From Candidatus Proelusimicrobium volucris (GTDB lineage Bacteria; Elusimicrobiota; Elusimicrobia; Elusimicrobiales; Elusimicrobiaceae): a stretch of 64,000 bases of DNA. Both the position numbers and the translations under genes were made by a program. Position 1 is the stretch's first letter, and the number at the start of each line of letters is the position of its first letter. The notes beneath the pieces were generated by a model, which saw nothing but the letters and a program-made list of their open reading frames with translations, ran no database searches and was not told the origin of the DNA. This document shows, in pieces, positions 1 through 6,463 of this stretch. The DNA lies in NCBI GenBank assembly GCA_944324665.1, contig CALUXD010000001.1, positions 558,001-622,000 of the forward strand, in the 5' to 3' direction.

Positions 1-506
1 ATTATGCCAAGGAATCAATGCTGTATACCGCAAAGCAATTAAGCAAAAAATCGCAGGATTTTATAAAAAGTTTCGGGCGGGAATACCACGGCAAGGATTT
101 TTGCATGGTGCACGGCTCCTTCTTGGACCCGTTTAGGGATTATCTGCTCAGCGCGGAGCAGTTCGTGCTGAATTTGGACAAGTGGAAAGGGCAGTTGTGT
201 TTTGTGGGGCACAGCCACGTACCGTTCATTATGAGCTATAAGAGCAATCATATGCCGCAGATAGATTTGTTCTTGGGTTCGGACGTTACGATAAAAATGC
301 TCCCCGGTATACGCTATATGATAAACCCCGGCTCCATAGGGCAGCCGCGCGACACTAATGCTAAGGCTTCTTTCGGGATATTGAATACTAAGGAACAAAC
401 TTTCCGTCTTATCCGCCTGCCTTACGATATAGAGGCCGTACAGTCTAAGATAGAAAGCCGCGGTCTGCCGACGATACTTTCCACCCGCCTAAAGCAAGGA
501 AAATAA
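1..506 (+). CDS. Metallophosphoesterase, C-terminal part (cut by window edge)
   Basis: The frame is open to the left edge, so only the C-terminal ~167 residues are visible. The fragment contains a VHGS motif, a GHSHVPF motif and an NPGSIGQPRD motif. These are the later metal-binding and active-site blocks of the calcineurin-like phosphoesterase family (YfcE/MJ0936 type), which uses two metal ions to hydrolyse phosphodiesters. The first metal-binding motifs must lie upstream of the window. The substrate cannot be told from this fragment. The gene ends 20 nt before a promoter for tRNA-Ala and no terminator is evident between them. Confidence 0.85.
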   Translation, partial: YAKESMLYTAKQLSKKSQDFIKSFGREYHGKDFCMVHGSFLDPFRDYLLSAEQFVLNLDKWKGQLCFVGHSHVPFIMSYKSNHMPQIDLFLGSDVTIKMLPGIRYMINPGSIGQPRDTNAKASFGILNTKEQTFRLIRLPYDIEAVQSKIESRGLPTILSTRLKQGK

Positions 507-525
507 ATATCTGTCGGATAAAAAG

Positions 526-554
526 TTGACAAGGTTGCAATTTTGAACAATATT
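526..554 (+). promoter_or_regulatory. Promoter of tRNA-Ala
   Basis: A perfect -35 TTGACA (526-531) is followed after 17 nt by AATATT (549-554, 4 of 6 matches to TATAAT). This puts the start of transcription near 561, about 11 nt before the mature tRNA. Confidence 0.6.
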
Positions 555-571
555 TGTTAATATATAGGTAC

Positions 572-647
572 GGGCCTGTAGCTCAGCTGGGAGAGCGCCT
601 GCATGGCATGCAGGAGGTCATCGGTTCGATCCCGTTCAGGTCCACCA
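572..647 (+). tRNA. tRNA-Ala (anticodon GGC)
   Basis: A cloverleaf can be drawn by hand. The 7-bp acceptor stem pairs GGGCCTG with CAGGTCC. The anticodon stem CCTGC/GCAGG encloses the loop ATGGCAT, which gives anticodon GGC. The T-arm carries GGTTCGATCCC. The 3' CCA is encoded (645-647). A strong promoter lies upstream and an intrinsic terminator follows 12 nt downstream, so this is a single-gene unit. Confidence 0.95.
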
Positions 648-658
648 GATTTGATTAA

Positions 659-684
659 CCGCCGCTTTAAGCGGCGGTTTTTTT
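659..684 (+). terminator. Intrinsic terminator after tRNA-Ala
   Basis: Stem CCGCCGCTT/AAGCGGCGG followed by seven T residues. Confidence 0.85.
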
Positions 685-793
685 ATTGGGAATTTCCTTT
701 TGGCGGGGCAAAACCGTTTTATATCTGTGCATTTGGGCGGAGGAATAATTTCTTCTCTGTGCGGGTAAAGCGGAGTTTATATGCGTTTGCTTC

Positions 794-822
794 TTGACAA
801 TGCCCGTTTTAAGTGGGAAAAT
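794..822 (+). promoter_or_regulatory. Promoter of the envelope lipoprotein operon
   Basis: A perfect TTGACA (794-799) is followed after 17 nt by GAAAAT (817-822, 4 of 6 matches). The next gene starts at 853 and has an AGGAGAG ribosome-binding site at about 843-849. Confidence 0.5.
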
Positions 823-852
823 AAACTATATATCAATTTTTGAGGAGAGAAA

Positions 853-1446
853 ATGAAAAAGATTTTAATTGCAATGCTCTTGCTTCCGCTTTTGTTTGCC
901 TGCGGTACCAAGGTTGAGCGTATGGACGTAGACGTAACAAAAGATTTAAGCGGCAAATGGAACGATACCGATTCTCGCTTGGTGGCGGAAACTATGATAC
1001 AGGAATGCCTTAACGGTGCGTGGTATGCCAAAGCCGTAAAGGAAACGCGCGGAAAAGAACCCGTAGTAATAGTCGGTACAGTCGTCAATGACACTATGGA
1101 GCATATCAATACCGGCGCTTTTGTGGAAGAACTGCAAAGAGCTTTAATCAACAGCGGCAAAATAGAATTTGTAGCCAGCTCATCGGAACGGGGCGAAATC
1201 CGCCAGGAGCGCCTTGAACAGGACGAATATGCCTCCGAAGCCACCAGAAAGGCCTTTGGGCAGGAAGTCGGCGCGGATTATATGTTAAGCGGCGTATTGA
1301 GCTCTATCGTAGATCAAGAGGGCCGCAAGTCTGTAGTGTTTTATCAGGTAAATTTAAAGCTAATCAATATAGAAACGAATAAAATACTGTGGAACGGCCA
1401 AAAACAAATTAAAAAATATGTAGCGAAGAAATCTCTTAAATTATAA
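853..1446 (+). CDS. LpoB-like lipoprotein (putative penicillin-binding protein activator)
   Basis: 197 residues. A lipoprotein signal peptide ends in the lipobox LFAC with the modified cysteine at residue 17. The mature part resembles the LpoB/CsgG-like fold family: it starts near GTKVERMDVDVTKDLSGKWNDT, continues with a VGTVVNDTMEHINT block, and ends with ADYMLSGVLSS and a late NKILWNGQKQ strand. In enterobacteria LpoB is an outer-membrane lipoprotein that activates PBP1B. A PBP1A-type synthase is encoded elsewhere in this window (45324-47444), but a direct link is only an inference. It is the first gene of a co-directional set with two more lipoproteins, 5 nt before the next one, and has a clear promoter and SD. 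Confidence 0.8.
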   Translation: MKKILIAMLLLPLLFACGTKVERMDVDVTKDLSGKWNDTDSRLVAETMIQECLNGAWYAKAVKETRGKEPVVIVGTVVNDTMEHINTGAFVEELQRALINSGKIEFVASSSERGEIRQERLEQDEYASEATRKAFGQEVGADYMLSGVLSSIVDQEGRKSVVFYQVNLKLINIETNKILWNGQKQIKKYVAKKSLKL

Positions 1447-1451
1447 AGAAT

Positions 1452-2762
1452 ATGAAAGCCCGGTTTGCCCTTTTAATAATTGCGTTAAGCGTATTAACGG
1501 CGTGCGCCGGGCCTTCTTTACGCTATAAAAAAGACGTCTTTTCCAAAATGGACGAGGGCCGTTTTGACAAAGCGCAAACTTTGATAGAAGAAAACAAATC
1601 TAAATCTTACGGCGATAAGAACGCTGTTTTGTATTATCTTGATTTAAGCTCACAACAAACGGCGCGCCGCGACAGCGCGGGCGCGATTTCTTCTTTATCG
1701 GCGGCGGGCGAGATAACGGAATCTTTATACACCAAGAGTATAAGCGCCTCTTTAGGAACCTTGATGATAAACGATAATACCGTCGCTTATGTTCCCCCGT
1801 TGTTTGAACGAGCTATGCTTCATCTTAACAGCGCCGTCAATTATCTTTATGAAGGCGAGGAAAACTCCGCTTTGGTGGAAGCCAACAGAATAGTTTTTAT
1901 GCTGGACAGAAACCGCGAGGACCACCCCAAGGACCTGTATAATGATGACGCTTTCGCGCAGTATCTCGCCAGTATGATATACGAGGACAACGGAAAGGTT
2001 TCCGACGCCAGAATATCGCGCCAAAACGCCAAAAACGCCTATGAAAGGCAAGCGGGTTCATCGGCCAGTATGCCACAAATTGATTTGCCGTCCGATTATC
2101 AAGAAAAGGGCGAGGCGGTAATTCTCCACTATAACGGCAAAGCTCCGATAAAAATATCCAAGAGCGTTATGCTGGCTTGGAACGATATTTGGTTCGCGGT
2201 GGAGGACAACAGTGATTTGGCTTCCACCAGCCAAGGTCTTATTAATGCGGTGTATGCCGGTGCTTTCGGGCGGTCGATAACGGTAAGCTTCCCCGAATTT
2301 CAGGATATGCCTTACAAAATAAAATATTCGGAAGTGTCGGCAGACGGCGGCACGCCCGTTCGCACACAGCTGGTCAGCGACGTCGCCTGGCAGGCGAAGG
2401 CCGACCTTAGCCAAAGTATGAAGGGTATTTATACCCGTACCGTCATAAGAGCGGTAACCAAATATATTTTAAGCGTGCAGGCCCGGCATATAGCGGAGAA
2501 AAATTGGGGCGAGGATATGGGGTTTATAGTAGGCTCCATTATGAGCATTCTGTCCAACGCGACGGAAATAGCCGATACCCGCTCCTGGTTTACGCTGCCC
2601 GCCCAGATAAGAATGGCGAATCTGTTTTTGGCGCCCGGCATACATAATATCAAGATTAAATTTATAAGCGCGCAGGGGCATACTATTGACGAATACCTCT
2701 TTGAAAATGTACAAATTATAAAAGGGAAGAGAACGTATTTGCACACAAGGACTTCCCGATGA
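1452..2762 (+). CDS. COG3014-like lipoprotein
   Basis: 436 residues with lipobox LTAC, cysteine at 18. The N-terminal half is helical and TPR-like (KMDEGRFDKAQTLIEENK, then AMLHLNSAVNYLYEGEENSA). The C-terminal half is rich in beta strands and ends in GIHNIKIKFISAQGHTIDEY. This architecture matches an uncharacterised lipoprotein family often found next to LpoB-like and LPP20-like lipoproteins. It lies 5 nt after the LpoB-like gene. The function is unknown. A role in an envelope complex with its neighbours is an inference from the gene order. Confidence 0.7.
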   Translation: MKARFALLIIALSVLTACAGPSLRYKKDVFSKMDEGRFDKAQTLIEENKSKSYGDKNAVLYYLDLSSQQTARRDSAGAISSLSAAGEITESLYTKSISASLGTLMINDNTVAYVPPLFERAMLHLNSAVNYLYEGEENSALVEANRIVFMLDRNREDHPKDLYNDDAFAQYLASMIYEDNGKVSDARISRQNAKNAYERQAGSSASMPQIDLPSDYQEKGEAVILHYNGKAPIKISKSVMLAWNDIWFAVEDNSDLASTSQGLINAVYAGAFGRSITVSFPEFQDMPYKIKYSEVSADGGTPVRTQLVSDVAWQAKADLSQSMKGIYTRTVIRAVTKYILSVQARHIAEKNWGEDMGFIVGSIMSILSNATEIADTRSWFTLPAQIRMANLFLAPGIHNIKIKFISAQGHTIDEYLFENVQIIKGKRTYLHTRTSR

Positions 2763-2772
2763 GGAGCTGAAA

Positions 2773-3699
2773 ATGAAGAAAATCCTTTATCTTTTGCTTG
2801 CGGTTTTGACTGTCGGCGCGTGTACCGCCAATAGAAATATATTGAATGAAAAAATGTCCAAATATCCGGCCGATAAGTACATAACCAAGGTGGCCTTCGG
2901 CCAAACCAAGAATGATGCCAAAGACGCGGCGGTGGCGGAACTTGCCAAATTGTTTGACGGTTTACCGCAGGATGATGCTTCTCAAATACGGCGGGATAAT
3001 ATCATATCCCAGATAAAGGCTGTACAATGGTGGAAGAACAGGGAAAACAAAAGGTATTATGCCATAGCCGTCTTGGAAAGAGAACCGGCGTTGGAAACTA
3101 TACAACCTTATTACGCTCCGATAGAAGGACAGCTTAACGGAGTGGTATCCAAAATAGCGGGCGAAAGCGATAAATACGTAAAACTTAAACACGCATTTAC
3201 CATGCCGCCTCTGCTAGACAAAAGGGAAGAGCTTGACCGCGAATACCGCAAGATATCTTTTGACGGGTCCGCTTATGACGAAGACGCCCTGTATTCTTAT
3301 AAAAGCATATACAATAAAACTTTATATGACGTCAAAATAAACGCCGCGCTTTCTGGCTCGGACGATATAACGGTAAAGACGTATATAATAGACGCTTTAA
3401 ACGAATTGGGTTTTGGCGTCGGTGAAGATTTAAAAACTTACGATATTAAATTGACTATGGATATAAAAATAGACAATTACGAATCCGATACTTTGCAAGG
3501 CCTTTATTGGAGTACGGCTACCGCCACGGTGTCTTTAAAAGACGTGGAAACGGGCGGAATATTCGCCACCTTCAGCGAGAGTGAACGTGTAGGGTCGGCG
3601 CGCGGCGAGGACGCAAAAAGACGCAGTTTAGTGGCGGCCGGGAAGAAATGCGCGCCCGTAATTAAGGAGAAATTTGTCGAATATATAGAGAAGAAATAG
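2773..3699 (+). CDS. LPP20-like lipoprotein
   Basis: 308 residues. Signal peptide with lipobox VGAC (cysteine at 17). The segment ITKVAFGQTKNDAKDAAVAELAKLF is typical of the LPP20 family (first described as a Helicobacter lipoprotein). A C-terminal domain with SATATVSLKDVETGGIFATF looks like a second beta-rich LpoB/CsgG-like unit. It follows the COG3014-like gene by 10 nt with a GAGGAG ribosome-binding site. Together the three lipoproteins form a conserved-looking set whose function is unproven. Confidence 0.65.
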   Translation: MKKILYLLLAVLTVGACTANRNILNEKMSKYPADKYITKVAFGQTKNDAKDAAVAELAKLFDGLPQDDASQIRRDNIISQIKAVQWWKNRENKRYYAIAVLEREPALETIQPYYAPIEGQLNGVVSKIAGESDKYVKLKHAFTMPPLLDKREELDREYRKISFDGSAYDEDALYSYKSIYNKTLYDVKINAALSGSDDITVKTYIIDALNELGFGVGEDLKTYDIKLTMDIKIDNYESDTLQGLYWSTATATVSLKDVETGGIFATFSESERVGSARGEDAKRRSLVAAGKKCAPVIKEKFVEYIEKK

Positions 3700-3709
3700 G
3701 AGCCTTTGA

Positions 3710-4417
3710 ATGAAAAAATTGTTGCTTTTGCCTGTATTGATGATATGCGCCTGTTTGGCCTTTGCTCAGGAGCAAACTGCTCAGGAAAATAATCAAGCCG
3801 CAAATAAAACCGCCGACGCTTCTAGCGAGAAAGTACTGTATTCCCTCGGCTATTTGCTGGGCGAGAATTTAAAGAATAATCTTATGCTTAGCAGCGAAGA
3901 AGACTTTAAAGCCGTTTCACAGGGAATGAGGGACGCTCTTTTAAACCGCAATTCGCAGACGAATTTGGAAGATTATAAGCCTCTGGTTGAAAAGCGCTAC
4001 CGCGAAGATACGACCGCGGTTATGAATAAACGGAAATTGGAACAGGACGAGTTTCTAAAAGAAGCCAAAAAAGATAAAAAGAATACGGTCTTGGCCAATG
4101 GCGTAGTAATGCGCGTGACAAAAAAGGGTAAAGGCAAAAGCCCTAAGGCTTCAAGCTTGGTTAAAGTTCATTACGAGGGCAAGTTGTTGGACGGGACTGA
4201 ATTTGACAGCTCTATAAAAAGAGGCAAACCGGCAGAGTTCCCGCTTAACGGCGTTATCGCCTGTTGGACCAGCGCCTTGCAGGAAATGAAAGAAGGCGGC
4301 AAGGCCACCTTGTACTGCCCGCCCGATACCGCCTATGGCAATGCTCAGGCCGGGCCGATACAGCCCGGTTCGCTGTTGGTGTTTGATGTCGAATTGTTGG
4401 ATGTTATGGACAAATGA
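3710..4417 (+). CDS. Exported FKBP-type peptidyl-prolyl isomerase (Mip/FklB-like)
   Basis: 235 residues. A Sec signal peptide ends around CLAFA-QE. Residues ~35-110 form the helical dimerisation domain of the Mip/FkpA group (SLGYLLGENLKNN). Residues ~125-235 form the FKBP domain: VKVHYEGKLLDGTEFDSS, then VIACWTSALQEMKEGGKATLYCPP and a final GSLLVFDVELLDV. The usual VIPGW is VIACW. It should act on proline bonds of envelope proteins. It starts 10 nt after the LPP20-like gene, and its stop overlaps the next start by 4 nt (ATGA), so it belongs to the lipoprotein operon. Confidence 0.9.
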   Translation: MKKLLLLPVLMICACLAFAQEQTAQENNQAANKTADASSEKVLYSLGYLLGENLKNNLMLSSEEDFKAVSQGMRDALLNRNSQTNLEDYKPLVEKRYREDTTAVMNKRKLEQDEFLKEAKKDKKNTVLANGVVMRVTKKGKGKSPKASSLVKVHYEGKLLDGTEFDSSIKRGKPAEFPLNGVIACWTSALQEMKEGGKATLYCPPDTAYGNAQAGPIQPGSLLVFDVELLDVMDK

Positions 4418-5076
4418 CTTTTAAATCAAAGATATATGTCGCGATAATAGCTTTTTCCCTTGCCGTTATAGTAGCGGTGCTTGCCGCACGCCGTATAGAG
4501 AGCGTGTGGCTAAAGCCTGCCTCTTCGGAAGAAAGCGAAGATATACAGCTGGAAGAAGATTTCTATTACCCGTTTATAAACGAGGCGGAGAAAGCCGCCC
4601 AAAGCGATACGCAGGAGCCTCTGCCCGACAGAATGGTAATAGCCTTGGAAGAAGATGAGGCCTATGTCCCGGAAAAACAAATGCAGAAGCCGTTTTTTGG
4701 CGGACAGATCGATTTGCCGGCATTGGCAAAGGAGCAGGAAGCATATATAAACGCGCAAAGCGCTTCGCCCAGAGAAATATCGCCGGATCAATTTAAGAAT
4801 AACGAGGAGTTGGAACTGCGGTTCAATAACGGTTACGAGAACGATCCCGAATTGCAGCGTTTTGTGCGGGATATGCGCAGGGCGATGGGGGAGGATATAA
4901 CTAATACACAGTTGTCCCCGCAGGAAATGATGGATAAAATATTAAATAATCCACAAATGCGAAAAATTTTGCTTGAATATAGTAAGAACCCTAAAATCAT
5001 GCAAATAGCGGAAGATTTAATAAAAGACGCCGAGAAAAGGGCTCAAAACGGGAGCAAAGGCGCCGATAATAATTGA
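4414..5076 (+). CDS. Unknown membrane-anchored acidic protein
   Basis: 220 residues with no family recognised. One N-terminal membrane segment (about residues 8-25, VAIIAFSLAVIVAVLAA) is followed by a highly acidic stretch (EEDEAYVPE and similar). A helical C-terminal region carries several Met-rich stretches (PQEMMDKILNNPQMRKILLEYSKNPKIMQIAEDLIKD), which resembles an STI1/heat-shock-chaperonin-binding-type helix array, although this is weak. The start overlaps the FKBP stop (ATGA), so translation is probably coupled to the exported isomerase. A chaperone-partner role would fit but is an inference. Confidence 0.6.
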   Translation: MTFKSKIYVAIIAFSLAVIVAVLAARRIESVWLKPASSEESEDIQLEEDFYYPFINEAEKAAQSDTQEPLPDRMVIALEEDEAYVPEKQMQKPFFGGQIDLPALAKEQEAYINAQSASPREISPDQFKNNEELELRFNNGYENDPELQRFVRDMRRAMGEDITNTQLSPQEMMDKILNNPQMRKILLEYSKNPKIMQIAEDLIKDAEKRAQNGSKGADNN

Positions 5077-5090
5077 CAGGAGAACATAAA

Positions 5091-5582
5091 ATGGGTGTAT
5101 TTATAGCCGTAATAATAATATTGGTTTTAGTTTTGTATTCGATAAAAGATTTGCTGGCGGAAAAAGATATGTCGTCTTGGATAAATACGGCATTGACTTC
5201 GCTGGTGCTTTTTACGGTTATATTGTCGATATTTATGATTTTAAATAAAGGCGGCAATACGCCTTCGGCGGCTACTCCCCAGAGCAAACCCGCTGCGGAG
5301 CAAGTATCGGAAGAAGAAAAACCGATAGAAGAAAAAAGCGACGAAGAAGTAATGCTGGAAATAGCGGAGGAATATACTCTTATAGAGGACGATTACAGAA
5401 AGCGCAATCCAGAAGCGACGGATTATGAAGAAGTATCCTCCAATTACATCAAACAGAAATACGGCTTTACCGATGACGAGTGGAGCAATTTTATGACTCA
5501 TGCCAAAGAAAGCGGGCTGTTTGATCAAGCGCGCCAGAAGATAAAAGGCGACAATGATTTGGACTATTTGATAGCGCAATAA
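5091..5582 (+). CDS. Unknown protein with two membrane segments
   Basis: 163 residues. The chosen ATG at 5091 has an AGGAGA site 8 nt upstream; an earlier TTG at 5073 overlapping the previous gene is less likely. Two hydrophobic segments lie near the N-terminus (about residues 2-20 and 34-55), followed by an acidic linker (EEEKPIEEKSDEE) and a helical C-terminal domain (YTLIEDDYRKRNPEATDYEE, then KYGFTDDEWSNFMTHAKESG). No family recognised. It is the last gene of the unit that starts with the LpoB-like lipoprotein and is followed directly by a terminator. Confidence 0.65.
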   Translation: MGVFIAVIIILVLVLYSIKDLLAEKDMSSWINTALTSLVLFTVILSIFMILNKGGNTPSAATPQSKPAAEQVSEEEKPIEEKSDEEVMLEIAEEYTLIEDDYRKRNPEATDYEEVSSNYIKQKYGFTDDEWSNFMTHAKESGLFDQARQKIKGDNDLDYLIAQ

Positions 5583-5600
5583 TTGTTTTTGGAATTTGAC

Positions 5601-5632
5601 AAAAACCCCGATTTTTAAATCGGGGTTTTTTA
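5601..5632 (+). terminator. Terminator of the envelope operon
   Basis: AAAAACCCCGATTT/AAATCGGGGTTTTT hairpin followed by T residues, 19 nt after the stop. The A-rich left flank means it could also act on the other strand, toward the convergent gene end at 5820. The stretch 5633-5819 between the two units holds nothing I can identify. Confidence 0.85.
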
Positions 5633-5819
5633 TGCGCTCTCTCGTTTGAAAATGTTTTATGTTTGCTGCTTGTCTTATGTCGCGTAAGGCTAAGGCGATG
5701 GGGCATTGCCGGCAGCCTCTTACTTAGCGATTGGAGGGATAAATATTTGGCTCCAATATGTTTGGAGTTATTTCCAATTTAGCTTATGGGCGGAAAGCCC
5801 TCTTTTGGCAAAACGGCTT

Positions 5820-6425
5820 TTAAAATTTTTTTATTATTTCCGCCATTTGCTTAAAAGCGCGGAAGCGGTGGCTGATTTTATTTTTTTCTTCCCTGCTCAT
5901 TTCCGCCATTGTTTTAAATGCCTCGGCAACAAAGAATAAAGGGTCGTATCCGAAGCCATTGGAACCTTTATAATCTTCTATGATAAAGCCTTCCACTTTG
6001 CCTTGCGTAAAAATTATATCCTTGCCTGGTGCGGCCAAAGCCGCTACGGTAGAAAAATGAGCTGCGCGTTCTTTGCCTTTATAAGGCAAAAGCTCCTTTA
6101 AGAGTTTTCTGTTATTGGCTTCATAGTCGGCTTTATTGGGATCGGCGTAGCGTGCGCTTAACACGCCCGGTGCGCCGTTCAAAGCGTCCACCATAAGGCC
6201 GGTATCGTCGGCTATGCTGATAAGGCCCGTATTCTCAAGCCCGCAGCGCGCTTTAATGGCGGCGTTTTCCTGCAGAGTGAGGCCTGTTTCCTCAGGTTCG
6301 GCTATGGCGGGGAAATCCGCGAAAGAAAGGTATTCTATCTTTTCGCCTTTTGCCGTACTTGGGGGCAATATTTCCAAAAGTTCCGCGAGTTTATGGCGGT
6401 TGTGTGTCGATATAAGTATCTTCAT
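5820..6425 (-). CDS. rdgB: XTP/dITP diphosphatase (RdgB/HAM1 family)
   Basis: 201 residues, the usual family length. Hydrolyses non-canonical purine nucleoside triphosphates to keep them out of DNA and RNA. Visible motifs: N-terminal ISTHNRHKLAEL (family pattern [AS]T.N..K..E), SIADDTGLMVDALNGAPGVLSARYA (substrate loop and catalytic Asp) and GSNGFGYDPLFF near the C-terminus. The start is fixed by the conserved N-terminus, yet no Shine-Dalgarno is present. The codon sits a few nucleotides after the terminator hairpin of valS, so it must be expressed by read-through or from a promoter overlapping that region. Confidence 0.95.
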   Translation of the reverse strand: MKILISTHNRHKLAELLEILPPSTAKGEKIEYLSFADFPAIAEPEETGLTLQENAAIKARCGLENTGLISIADDTGLMVDALNGAPGVLSARYADPNKADYEANNRKLLKELLPYKGKERAAHFSTVAALAAPGKDIIFTQGKVEGFIIEDYKGSNGFGYDPLFFVAEAFKTMAEMSREEKNKISHRFRAFKQMAEIIKKF

Positions 6426-6459
6426 AAAATTATAAAATCCCCGCTTTTTGGCGGGGATT
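6426..6459 (-). terminator. Terminator after valS, abutting the rdgB start
   Basis: On the minus strand a 9-bp stem (AATCCCCGC/GCGGGGATT) is followed by TTTTATAATTTT, directly before the rdgB ATG. Confidence 0.7.
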
Positions 6460-6463
6460 GTTA

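Noticed and set aside
5633-5819. A possible small RNA or riboswitch in the gap between convergent units
   Set aside because: No stable conserved-looking fold, promoter or terminator pair was found; nothing to support a gene.
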